Below are positions 49,400 to 57,292 of a stretch of 64,000 bases of DNA, piece by piece. The notes beneath the pieces are model-generated. The model was given only the letters and a program-made list of their open reading frames with translations, did not search any database and was not told the origin of the DNA. Source of the DNA: Pseudoflavonifractor sp. Marseille-P3106. GTDB lineage: Bacteria > Bacillota > Clostridia > Oscillospirales > Oscillospiraceae. Where the stretch lies: positions 124,001 through 188,000 of the forward strand of contig LT827124.1 in assembly GCA_900169975.1 (NCBI GenBank), given 5' to 3'. How positions within the stretch are numbered: position 1 is the first letter of the stretch; every line of letters starts with the position of its first letter. Position numbers and translations under genes: made by a program.

Positions 49400-51013
49400 T
49401 TACTCGAAGTACATGCTTGCGAAATCCACATCATACTGGTCGGTGCCGAAGTGGACCCCCTTCAGTTCCGAGGTATAAAGGGCTTTGTTGGTTTCGTAGG
49501 TCAGGGGAATGTAGACAGCATCCTCATGGAGCCGGGTCAGAACAAAGTCATACAGTTCCTGACGTTCTGCCTCATCGGTGGAGGTGAGGATATCCGTGAT
49601 GGCCTGATCAATCTCTGCCTTGTCCTCCAGTCCCTGCTGTGCGGCATAGTCTCCATACACTGGGGCCCTCATAGCGGCCAGAGAGGACTGGGGATCATAA
49701 GGCATACCCCAGCAGATGTTGAACACCATATCAAAATTACCGGCCTTCATATTGTCACGATAGGACTGTTCTTCCTCGCCGTGGATGTTCAGGGAGATGC
49801 CCAGTTTCAAATACTCACTCTGAAGATACTCAGAAATGGTCTTCTCAGTAACGCTGTCGCTATTGTAGAGGAGGTCCAGTTCCAGTTTCTGCCCATTCTT
49901 GGAGCGGCCCCCGTCGCTTCCCATAACCCAGCCGGCCTCGTCCAGAAGGCGGGCCGCTTCCTCGGTGTCGTAGGCATAGGGCTCCAAATCCACATCACAG
50001 TAGGGAACGGTTGGGGAATAAAGGGTATCCGCTGCCGGTTCCAGGCCGTAGAAAATACCCTCGGAGATGGCCTGCCGGTTTGTGGCGTGCTGGAGCGCCT
50101 TTCGCACCGCTGTGTCTCCCAAAATATCGTGGGTGGTGTTCAGCACAATATGCCGGGTGGAGGTGGGGTCAGACAGGCTTACGGTGAACCGGTCACTGTC
50201 CACATACTGGCTGATGGCATCAGCGTCCAGCATGTTCTTGCCGAAAATCAGGTCGATCTCCTCATTCTCCAGGGCCATAATGCGCGTCTGGTTGTCGGGG
50301 ATGACCTTGACGGTGATCTTCTGAATTGCGGGCGCCTCACCCCAATAATTCTCGTTGCGCTCAAAAACGGCGTACTCGTCAGTGACAAAGTCCGTGAGCA
50401 CATAGGGGCCTGTCCCGATATAGCCGTTGACACCGTTCATCGTGCTGCCGTCGATCATGCAGTTAGGGGAAATCATTGCGAACGGACGGATGCAAGCCAG
50501 CTCGGTGAGCATGGGGTAGTACGGCTCGCTCATCTCAATGACGAAGGTATCCTCGTCCGGAGCGGACACACCGACCAGCAGATTCATCATCTCCAGCCAG
50601 GTGTGGCGCTCACGGTTCTCCAAGATGGCGTTGAAGTTGGCCAGAATGGCGTTGGCGTCGCAGGGCGTTCCATCGGAGAAGGTTACGCCGTCCCGGATAT
50701 TGAAGGTATAAATCCGGCCGTCATCGCTGATGGTCCAGTCTTCCGCCAGACAGCCCACATAGCCGTCTTCCGTATTGCTCACCAGGGTGTCGTAAAGGAT
50801 GCTCTGGGCGTACATCTCACCGGCGTACAGGTGAGGGTTCAGATCCCGGATATCCCGGTAGTTGACAAATATCAGCTCATCCCGCGTACCCGTTTCACTG
50901 TCTGCGTCGGACGAGCTTCCGCTTGGAGCCGCTTCGCCCCCTTGTCCGCAGCCGGCGAGCGCCGTCAACAGCAGGGCGCTGCTCAACAGCACAGAAAAAA
51001 TCCTTCTTTTCAT
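49400..51013 (-). CDS. NikA-like solute-binding lipoprotein (nickel or metallophore)
   Basis: A lipoprotein signal ends at LTALAGC (Cys21), followed by a Ser/Gly/Asp linker. The mature SBP_bac_5 domain follows NikA closely: ILYDTLVSNTEDGYVG, WTISDDGRIYTFNIRDGVTF, RERHTWLEMMNLLVGV, NGYIGTGPYVLTDF, FERNENYWGEAP, and ISEYLQSEYLKLGIS near the end. NikA/CntA proteins bind nickel-chelator or opine-type metallophore complexes on the cell surface. The five-gene transporter plus a DtxR-type box ahead of the upstream LysR gene supports a metal role. Peptide binding is the alternative. Confidence 0.85.
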   Translation of the reverse strand: MKRRIFSVLLSSALLLTALAGCGQGGEAAPSGSSSDADSETGTRDELIFVNYRDIRDLNPHLYAGEMYAQSILYDTLVSNTEDGYVGCLAEDWTISDDGRIYTFNIRDGVTFSDGTPCDANAILANFNAILENRERHTWLEMMNLLVGVSAPDEDTFVIEMSEPYYPMLTELACIRPFAMISPNCMIDGSTMNGVNGYIGTGPYVLTDFVTDEYAVFERNENYWGEAPAIQKITVKVIPDNQTRIMALENEEIDLIFGKNMLDADAISQYVDSDRFTVSLSDPTSTRHIVLNTTHDILGDTAVRKALQHATNRQAISEGIFYGLEPAADTLYSPTVPYCDVDLEPYAYDTEEAARLLDEAGWVMGSDGGRSKNGQKLELDLLYNSDSVTEKTISEYLQSEYLKLGISLNIHGEEEQSYRDNMKAGNFDMVFNICWGMPYDPQSSLAAMRAPVYGDYAAQQGLEDKAEIDQAITDILTSTDEAERQELYDFVLTRLHEDAVYIPLTYETNKALYTSELKGVHFGTDQYDVDFASMYFE

Positions 51014-51132
51014 AAAAGCCTCCAGTCCTAAATATTACAGTCTTGCGCTATGGTTTTTCATTTTACAGCAGTTAGCCAAGACTTACCAGAGGCCAATTTT
51101 TCATGGAACCCCATAACAATTTGTTATGCCTT

Positions 51133-52035
51133 TTACAGCATTTCTCCAAAGCGCTCTGTCAGCCAGGAGGCCTGCGGCGAGAGCGGACGCTCCGGGTCCC
51201 GCACATAGCCGATTTGAAGAAACGGCTCGCATCCGTTGATGGCCAGCGGTTTGATGTCATATTGCTCATAGGGGCGGTGCATAAAATTCAGGCCCAGACT
51301 GCAAACATCCGTATGGAGCAGGAAATTGATGATCGAGTGGTCGCTGTCGCTGTATATCACGTGCTTCATAACGCTTTGGTCAATGACCCCCATGCTCACC
51401 GTTTCAAGATGATGTTCCATAGAAAAGAAATCCCGTACTCCACGCATGAATTTCAGATTTGGAAGATCTGAAAAGTCCACACTGTCCGCATGATACAGTG
51501 GGTGCTGAGGTCCTACGTAGACACAGATGCTCTTTTCACTCTGCGGAATAAACTCCAATTTCTTGTGGAGAAGAATGTGCTGAAATGTAGGCACCTGCTT
51601 TTGCGCCACATATACGATTCCAACTTCAGAAATTCCTTGGTGGACATGGTCGGTGATCTCCTCCACGGTGCCCTCGTGGTGCTCAATATGGATTCCAGAC
51701 CCCCAGGTTTTGTAAAAGTCTACCAAAAGGCGGGACACCATGTTGCTGGGATATGCCGACAGCCGCAGACCGTTCTGCTCATCCGGCACGGCCAGAGAGG
51801 AGATCGTAGCCGTTGCTCTCAGAATCAGCTTCGCATACTCCAGCACGTTCTTTCCATAAACCGTAGGCTGTACGCCTTTCCCGCTCCGGACCAAAAGGGG
51901 CCGCCCCAGTTCATGCTCTAAGGTTCGGATGGTTTTGCTGACATTTGGCTGCGTGGTGTACATACAAGCCGCCGCTTGCGAAAGGCTTCCGCGTTCGCAG
52001 GCAGTCACAAAGCTCTCCAGTTGTTTTATTTCCAT
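51133..52035 (-). CDS. LysR-family regulator of the Nik-like operon
   Basis: The ATG at 52035 follows GGGGGACAGATCA. The LysR helix-turn-helix is MEIKQLESFVTACERGSLSQ, AAACMYTTQPNVSKTIRTLE, HELGRPLLVR. The effector domain follows to residue 300. It lies directly upstream of and in the same direction as the Nik-like operon. A DtxR-type box is 22 bases before its start, so metal control may act through this gene. The effector is unknown. Confidence 0.88.
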   Translation of the reverse strand: MEIKQLESFVTACERGSLSQAAACMYTTQPNVSKTIRTLEHELGRPLLVRSGKGVQPTVYGKNVLEYAKLILRATATISSLAVPDEQNGLRLSAYPSNMVSRLLVDFYKTWGSGIHIEHHEGTVEEITDHVHQGISEVGIVYVAQKQVPTFQHILLHKKLEFIPQSEKSICVYVGPQHPLYHADSVDFSDLPNLKFMRGVRDFFSMEHHLETVSMGVIDQSVMKHVIYSDSDHSIINFLLHTDVCSLGLNFMHRPYEQYDIKPLAINGCEPFLQIGYVRDPERPLSPQASWLTERFGEML

Positions 52036-52057
52036 TGATCTGTCCCCCATGCCATCG

Positions 52058-52073
52058 GTTTGCTATTGCTAAC
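52058..52073. promoter_or_regulatory. DtxR-type operator box 5 (lysR/Nik-like operon)
   Basis: Minus-strand GTTAGCAATAGCAAAC matches the consensus at 9 of 10 arm bases and has the same outer mismatch as box 4. Confidence 0.6.
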
Positions 52074-52386
52074 CACAATATACTACATCTGGCGCTTGCG
52101 GACAACAAATATATTCTCATTCAGGATGTCATGCACTTGGAAGTGATAGAAATGTCCGGTACAATTTATTCTGGTGAACCACAGGCTGGGTTCCTTTTGA
52201 ATGGCTGATTGCCAATATAGTCAAGCAACAGTCTAAGCAGTCGGTCCTCCGCTTTCCGTTTGCAGAAAATGCAATCAGGGCATTCTTGCGACGAAGGATA
52301 ACTGGATCAGGAACCTGTTTTCTGGTCTGCTGCATATCTTTGAAACGAGCTTTATCAGGCTATGCTCTGAATTTTTACTGCATGGA
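52074..52386. other. Gene-free stretch between lysR and the second direct repeat
   Basis: Nothing with a good start or codon pattern was found, and no repeat or strong hairpin was seen. It probably holds the lysR promoter and decayed DNA left of the repeat. Confidence 0.4.
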
Positions 52387-52409
52387 ATCAGTTACAAATC
52401 TCTGCCTGC

Positions 52410-52453
52410 ACAAAAAACGCAGTTACCCATCAAGGATAACTGCGTTTTTTCGG
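52410..52453 (-). terminator. Terminator after winged-helix gene, copy 2
   Basis: AAAAAACGCAGTTA...TAACTGCGTTTTTT stem with flanking A/T tracts ends the ECF-dtxR-winged-helix operon. Confidence 0.8.
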
Positions 52454-52468
52454 AAAAGGCTTCTCAGG

Positions 52469-52879
52469 TTATGGAGGCAGCTCAAACTTATAGCCGCTGT
52501 GGGGGACGGTACGGATCGGATTTCCCGGTCCCATCTTCCGGCGGAGCTGGCTGATGATATTGACCACGGCCGCGCCGCAGTCCTCCGGGAACTCATGCCA
52601 TACGGCCTCATAGATCTGTTCCTGCGTGAAGACCCAGCCGGGATGTCGGGCCAGATACGCCAGCGTGAAGAACTCCAGGTGCGTAAGGTGGAGAGGCTGG
52701 CCCCGCCACTTTACCGTCTGCTTGCGTAGGTGGAGTTCCAGGCCGAGAAAGGTGAGGATATGCTTCGTGGCGGGCGGCTCCACAATCTCGATTCCAGGCT
52801 CTTCCGCCAGGAAGTCCTTGATCCTATCCAGAATTTGTTCCTCGCCATTGGTGACGGATAAAATCAGTAATTTCCCCAC
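52469..52879 (-). CDS. PhoB-type winged-helix DNA-binding protein without receiver, copy 2
   Basis: 136 residues, almost the same as the copy at 42905-43321 over the whole winged helix (LTHLEFFTLAYLARHPGWVF, VNIISQLRRKMGPG, RTVPHSGYKFE). It follows the intact dtxR-like gene by 34 bases and is the last gene of the S-T-A-dtxR operon. An orphan winged helix coupled to a metal regulator suggests a co-regulator or a truncated response regulator. No phospho-receiver is present. Confidence 0.78.
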   Translation of the reverse strand: MGKLLILSVTNGEEQILDRIKDFLAEEPGIEIVEPPATKHILTFLGLELHLRKQTVKWRGQPLHLTHLEFFTLAYLARHPGWVFTQEQIYEAVWHEFPEDCGAAVVNIISQLRRKMGPGNPIRTVPHSGYKFELPP

Positions 52880-52913
52880 GCGGGGTCCTCCCTTTCTTCT
52901 GACTGCTTACCGG

Positions 52914-53279
52914 TCATTCCGGCTCTACCGCTCCTTTCAGTAATTCAAACGACTTCTGGCTGATGGTGTGCTCCATCCGGCAGGCCTCCCGTTCCGCGGT
53001 CTGGGGATCGACCCCGGCCGCGACAAGCTGGCGAGTAAAGAAGCAGTGTTTCTCATAGGTCTGCTCGGCTACCTCCCGGCCTATATCAGTCAAGTGCAGG
53101 GAGAAGTCTTCATCCATCGTCAGGAAGCCGCCTTTTTTCAAGGTCGTCACCGCATGACACACGCTGGGCTTGGACACCTCCATGTGCCGGGCCACATCCA
53201 CGGAGCGCACCATGCCCTTTTCCTTTTGGAGCACCAGCACGGCCTCCAGGTAGTCCTCGCCCGACGCGTGAAGTTTCAT
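52914..53279 (-). CDS. DtxR/MntR-family metal-dependent repressor
   Basis: 121 residues with an N-terminal winged helix (SVDVARHMEVSKPSVCHAVT about 26-45) and a dimerisation/metal domain; the third DtxR domain is absent. Ligands align one-to-one with MntR: Asp9, Glu12, His78, Glu103, His104. The MntR Glu99 position is Cys100, in EACRMEH, which matches the DtxR Cys102 site. Known MntR/DtxR work links this position to iron versus manganese choice, so an iron response is likely. It is co-encoded with the ECF ATPase (8 bases upstream) behind box 6 and is the best candidate to bind all eight boxes. Confidence 0.88.
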   Translation of the reverse strand: MKLHASGEDYLEAVLVLQKEKGMVRSVDVARHMEVSKPSVCHAVTTLKKGGFLTMDEDFSLHLTDIGREVAEQTYEKHCFFTRQLVAAGVDPQTAEREACRMEHTISQKSFELLKGAVEPE

Positions 53280-53287
53280 TTTGCCTC

Positions 53288-54784
53288 CTATCCCATCTCG
53301 TTCAGAAAAAAGCGCAACAGGCGTTCCCTGCCCTCCGGCTCGCAGAGGGAGTAGCTTTCCTGAATCTTACCGTGCTCCATGTGGATAACAAACTTACAGC
53401 ACCGCAAAATAAATTCCGGGTCGTGCGTCACCACAACCGCAGTTCTTCCTTGTTCTGTAATTCTGTTCACCACCTCCGCCACCTGCCGCATGTGAAACAG
53501 GTCCAGCCCGCTGGTGGGCTCATCAAATACGATCAGCGGCCGTTCTGATGCAATCGCGGAGGCGACGGCCACCCGCTGCTTTTGTCCCCCGGACAGCCCC
53601 ATGGGATGTCGCTCCCGATATGGGAGCAGGTCCATCTCAGCCAGCACAGCTTCCGCTTTTGCACGGTCCTCTGTTCTCATGCTCAGACATATTTCATCCA
53701 ACACGCTTTCTGTGAAAAGCTGGTGGTTTACGTCCTGCATCACCATATAACAGAGCTTCAGCCGCTCTTTTCTGGAATAAATCCTGCCCTGTTCCTGCAC
53801 AGTGCCGCCGCACCGCTTTTCCAGCCCGCACAGGCAGCGGGACAGGGTGGATTTTCCCGCTCCGTTATGCCCAATGATTGCGGTTGCACCGCAAAAGGGG
53901 AATTCCACCTCGTCAATGTGCAGGGTTTCCGGCTGATGCTTATAGGCAAAGGAGAACTGCCGGATTTTCCATTCGGAGTCCCCGGTCCGGCCGTGAGGCA
54001 GCGCTATCCCCTTTAGGTCGTTCAGGTCCAGTGGGCGCAGGCCCATTTGCTCCCGTCGCTCTGCGGGCAGGCTTTGGAATTCTGCGGCGGTATAGTCGCC
54101 TCGGATCTCTCCATCTTTCATATAGAGGACACGGTCGGCCAGATCTCGCAGGTAGTAGAGCCTGTGTTCCGAAATAACGATGGTTTTTCCCTGGGCCTTT
54201 AGGCGCATGAGCAGTTTTCGGAAATCCGCAATCGCGTAGGCGTCCAGATTGGAGGACGGCTCATCCAGGACATAAATATCCGGGTCGATGGCAGCCGCCG
54301 ACCCACAAGCGATTTTCTGCTTCTCCCCGCCGGAGAGGGAGAAGATGCTCCGGTCAAGCAGGGATTCCAGCCTCAGCTGCTCCGCCACCAGGCGGACCCG
54401 CTCACGGACAGCCTTCTCGGGCAATCCGTGATTTTCCGGGCCAAAGGCCAGCTCGCTGGTCGTATCCACATTGAAAAACTGGGAGCGTGGATTTTGGAAC
54501 ACAGAGCCTACCATTTGGGAAATCTCAAAGAGCGACAGATCGCGGGTATCTTTCCCGCCCAGATAGACCGAGCCTGTAAAAGTTCCCTCGTGGTAATGGG
54601 GGATCAGTCCGTTCAGCAGACGGGTCAAGGTCGTCTTGCCGCAGCCGGAGGCCCCGCAGAGAAGAACAAAGGAGCCGTCCTCAATCGTACAGGTGATATG
54701 CTTCAGCGCCCCTTCCGTCAGACATTCCCCATCCACAGGGCCGCTTGCCGGATAGGAAAACGACACATCTCTGCACGCAATCAT
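53288..54784 (-). CDS. ECF transporter double ATPase (EcfA-EcfA' fusion), cassette 1
   Basis: Two ATPase domains lie in one chain. Domain 1: GASGCGKTT, LSGGEKQK, VLDEPSSNLD. Domain 2: GHNGAGKST, LSGGQKQR, VFDEPTSGLD. Both are complete. The start 54784 follows AAGGGGG and is 6 bases from the T-gene stop. It powers the S and T proteins encoded upstream. The dtxR-like gene follows by 8 bases. Confidence 0.9.
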   Translation of the reverse strand: MIACRDVSFSYPASGPVDGECLTEGALKHITCTIEDGSFVLLCGASGCGKTTLTRLLNGLIPHYHEGTFTGSVYLGGKDTRDLSLFEISQMVGSVFQNPRSQFFNVDTTSELAFGPENHGLPEKAVRERVRLVAEQLRLESLLDRSIFSLSGGEKQKIACGSAAAIDPDIYVLDEPSSNLDAYAIADFRKLLMRLKAQGKTIVISEHRLYYLRDLADRVLYMKDGEIRGDYTAAEFQSLPAERREQMGLRPLDLNDLKGIALPHGRTGDSEWKIRQFSFAYKHQPETLHIDEVEFPFCGATAIIGHNGAGKSTLSRCLCGLEKRCGGTVQEQGRIYSRKERLKLCYMVMQDVNHQLFTESVLDEICLSMRTEDRAKAEAVLAEMDLLPYRERHPMGLSGGQKQRVAVASAIASERPLIVFDEPTSGLDLFHMRQVAEVVNRITEQGRTAVVVTHDPEFILRCCKFVIHMEHGKIQESYSLCEPEGRERLLRFFLNEMG

Positions 54785-54789
54785 GGCAT

Positions 54790-55527
54790 TCACCCCCTTG
54801 CAGCCCACACATAGACTTGCGCGGCAAATGCCCCAAGGCAGATCAGGAGCAACACAATGTCCTGTGCGCGAAACCAGATTTTACAGATGTTGGTCCGCTT
54901 GACCGGTCCGCCCAGACCGCGGGTCAGTGCCGCCGCACTCAACTCTTCTCCAATCTTGACAGAGCAGATCATCATGGGAACCATGCGGTATTCCAGAATA
55001 GAGCCGGCCTTTCCACCGCCAAAGCGGACGCCGCGCATCCGCATGGCGTCCCCAATGGCGCTCCATTCTTCTGCAACCGTCGGGAAAAAGCGGAACATGA
55101 CCGACATGGGGATTGTGATCTGCTGCGGCAGGTGAAGCCGCTCCATAGCGGCCACGAATTCGCTGACGGTTGTGGTCGTGACTACGAAGTACCCCATGAC
55201 AATTCCCGGCGTAAACCGGAGGAACAGCCCCACAATGGCAACCGCGATAAAATTTGCAACCCCGGTCAGATAGGATAGTCCAAACAGTTCCAAGCAGAGG
55301 CTTCCCCCAAAAATCAGGAGATAGAGGACAGCGCCTTTCCATTTTCCTGCCGAGAGCAGAAGCAGCAGGGGGATCGCCGCCAGCACGATGATGTAATACT
55401 GCATGACGCCTTCATACGAGCCGCCCAAAATGAAAACGGCTATGGTGGTCAGCACCGCCAATTTTGTGCGAGGATCTAAAACAATCCCACTGTGGTTTTT
55501 CTGACTGGCAAGAAGTTCGCGGCTCAT
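54790..55527 (-). CDS. ECF transporter T component, cassette 1
   Basis: About six membrane segments. The two coupling motifs of EcfT proteins are visible: AMRMRGVRFGG (about 170) and AAALTRGLGGP (about 207). LDPRTKLAVL near the N-terminus is also typical. It overlaps the S-component gene by 4 bases and links the substrate-binding S protein to the ATPase. Confidence 0.88.
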   Translation of the reverse strand: MSRELLASQKNHSGIVLDPRTKLAVLTTIAVFILGGSYEGVMQYYIIVLAAIPLLLLLSAGKWKGAVLYLLIFGGSLCLELFGLSYLTGVANFIAVAIVGLFLRFTPGIVMGYFVVTTTTVSEFVAAMERLHLPQQITIPMSVMFRFFPTVAEEWSAIGDAMRMRGVRFGGGKAGSILEYRMVPMMICSVKIGEELSAAALTRGLGGPVKRTNICKIWFRAQDIVLLLICLGAFAAQVYVWAARG

Positions 55528-56105
55528 GATACAATGCCCGCCCGTTCAAAGTGCTTTTTGAAAAGTTTGCGCCCAATCAGGCCGCCCACCAGTCCGCTGA
55601 CAAAGGCCGCCGCCAGAAGCACCGGCAAAATCCAGTCCGGCATATAGGCCATGAGCGTATCTGCATATTCCTGTCCATAGCCGGGAAGGAGATTTTGATA
55701 GTAAGCATCCCGTGTCACAACAATAGGGATGAACGCGCCGATCACCCACATGGAGAAAACGCCGTGGATCAGGACTTCGCGCTTGGCGTTTTTGTAGCCG
55801 CAGCCCTTCATCATGAAATCAGAGATCAATCCAAAAATCAGGCCGGTGGGGATGCACCAGTAGCCCATTCCGGTGAGCAGCATAATGACGCCGAGCAACA
55901 GGCCGCAGATGGTCAGCATACCAAACTTTTTAATTTTGGAGAAAAACAGCATCATGGGGATGCCGCCGACCAGCGGAACGATCACACTGATGAGCGGGAT
56001 GAAAATAGGGATAAAGCCAATAGACGCCGCGGCAAAGATCACGATAAAGTAGATCGCCGTAAAAATACCGATGTTGATCAAGTCTTTCCCTTGAAGCCTG
56101 TTCAT
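55524..56105 (-). CDS. ECF transporter S component, MptD/Trep_Strep-like, cassette 1
   Basis: 193 residues with five or six hydrophobic segments. KDLINIGIFTAIYFIVIFAA and GGIPMMLFFSKIKKFGMLTI match the MptD (Trep_Strep) type of substrate-binding membrane proteins. The operon order is S-T-A-dtxR-winged helix, under box 6. MptD-type systems co-occur with heme or siderophore genes in Firmicutes, so an iron-complex substrate is likely but unproven. Confidence 0.82.
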   Translation of the reverse strand: MNRLQGKDLINIGIFTAIYFIVIFAAASIGFIPIFIPLISVIVPLVGGIPMMLFFSKIKKFGMLTICGLLLGVIMLLTGMGYWCIPTGLIFGLISDFMMKGCGYKNAKREVLIHGVFSMWVIGAFIPIVVTRDAYYQNLLPGYGQEYADTLMAYMPDWILPVLLAAAFVSGLVGGLIGRKLFKKHFERAGIVS

Positions 56106-56137
56106 TGAGAATCCTCCTACACATAATTGATTTTCGG

Positions 56138-56153
56138 ATTAGACAACGCTAAC
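56138..56153. promoter_or_regulatory. DtxR-type operator box 6 (ECF cassette 1)
   Basis: ATTAGACAACGCTAAC matches 9 of 10 arm bases. It lies 32 bases before the S gene and between it and the divergent AraC gene (start 56318), so it could control both. Confidence 0.65.
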
Positions 56154-56317
56154 CGTCGTAATAGTAGCACAGATCAAATCACGCTTCTATGCACATACCG
56201 ACAGTTTAGGCCCGAATAGCAAGGAGTTTTCTCTTTCCTGTTGTTTGATGATTGACCTCTAAAAGGGGCCGCCCTATAATAAACTCAATCATTTTGCTGC
56301 GAAAGGGGGAAAATTTG

Positions 56318-57292
56318 TTGCGCGACATGATGGAAAGTATCCTGAAAAACAGCGATACTGTTTTGGGCGTAGAGTGGAAAAGCGGCCCAAATAGCAGCGA
56401 ACTTCTTTTGGAGCAGGAGGACGGCCGCGGGAGGATGGTCTTCCACCCGCTCTTTCCGGGGGTAACCCTGGCGTTTATTCAGGTAAGCGCCTCAAATTGG
56501 CCGGAGTCCGAGGCAAATGCCGAGCTGCGGCCCCTGCTGATCAATTACTGCGTTGCAGGAAGAAGTGAGCTTCTTCTGGATGACGGAGCCTACATATACC
56601 TGAAGGAAAATGATTTTGCCGTCAGTGAGCAGACTGCCCAGGACGGCTATATTTTCCCAACCAGGCTCTATCAGGGCATTAAAATCTATTTTGATATAGA
56701 GCAGCTCTCTCAGAACGCCCAGGAACTGATGTCCGCCTTTGAGCTGGATTTTACTCTGCTGCGTGAGAACTATTGCCGCAGGCAAAAGACCTATATCAAC
56801 GAGGCGGACAGCACACTTACCGCTATTTTCCGCAAACTCTGGGCACTGTCGGAGCAGCCGTCTCTATTTTATCTGCGCATCTATACGCTGGAACTGATTT
56901 ACGAACTACTCCATACAGAGCCGCGCCCTTCAAAAACCTGCGGCTTTTATACGGAACTTCAGGTGGGGATCGCCAAAAAAGCAGAACAAATCCTCACCGC
57001 AGATCTCCGGAAACATATCCCCGTGCGTCTGCTGGCGGAAAAATTCTCCGTTGGGGAAACCAGTTTGAAAAACTACTTCCGTGGGGTGTACGGCCAGAAC
57101 ATCTCCACCTATCTGCGGGAGGTCCGTATGAAAGCCGCCGCTGAATTTTTAGCGAACACCAGCCGCCCCATTGCAGAAATCGCGGAGCAGGTTGGCTATT
57201 CCAATCAGGGAAAGTTTGCAGCGGTATTCAAGAAGCAATTCGGCATGTCCCCGTTGGAGTACCGGCGCGCACAGAAGCTGGCCACACTTTAG
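56318..57292 (+). CDS. AraC-family regulator, cassette 1
   Basis: AAAGGGGGA lies 7 bases before TTG 56318; the ATG at 56327 is the alternative. Residues 1-210 are an effector-binding part with a cupin-like LLINYCVAGRSELLLDDG. The last 100 residues are two AraC helix-turn-helix motifs: PVRLLAEKFSVGETSLKNYF and IAEIAEQVGYSNQGKFAAVF, ending FKKQFGMSPLEYRR. It is divergent from the ECF operon. YbtA of the yersiniabactin system is the known type of AraC that senses a siderophore; an equivalent role is inferred. Confidence 0.85.
   Translation: MRDMMESILKNSDTVLGVEWKSGPNSSELLLEQEDGRGRMVFHPLFPGVTLAFIQVSASNWPESEANAELRPLLINYCVAGRSELLLDDGAYIYLKENDFAVSEQTAQDGYIFPTRLYQGIKIYFDIEQLSQNAQELMSAFELDFTLLRENYCRRQKTYINEADSTLTAIFRKLWALSEQPSLFYLRIYTLELIYELLHTEPRPSKTCGFYTELQVGIAKKAEQILTADLRKHIPVRLLAEKFSVGETSLKNYFRGVYGQNISTYLREVRMKAAAEFLANTSRPIAEIAEQVGYSNQGKFAAVFKKQFGMSPLEYRRAQKLATL

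Larger units (their letters stand above)
52387..53118. repeat. Direct repeat copy 2 (about 730 bp)
   Basis: Near-identical, same-orientation partner of 42828-43560. Here the dtxR-like gene is complete and continues beyond the repeat, so this is the likely parent copy. Confidence 0.85.

Noticed and set aside
49292-51031. Long plus-strand ORF (579 codons) opposite the NikA-like gene
   Set aside because: It mirrors a clear lipoprotein gene, has no ribosome-binding site and no domain. GC-rich codons leave the antisense frame open. The same holds for 33142-34614, 47415-49133 and 4894-6057.
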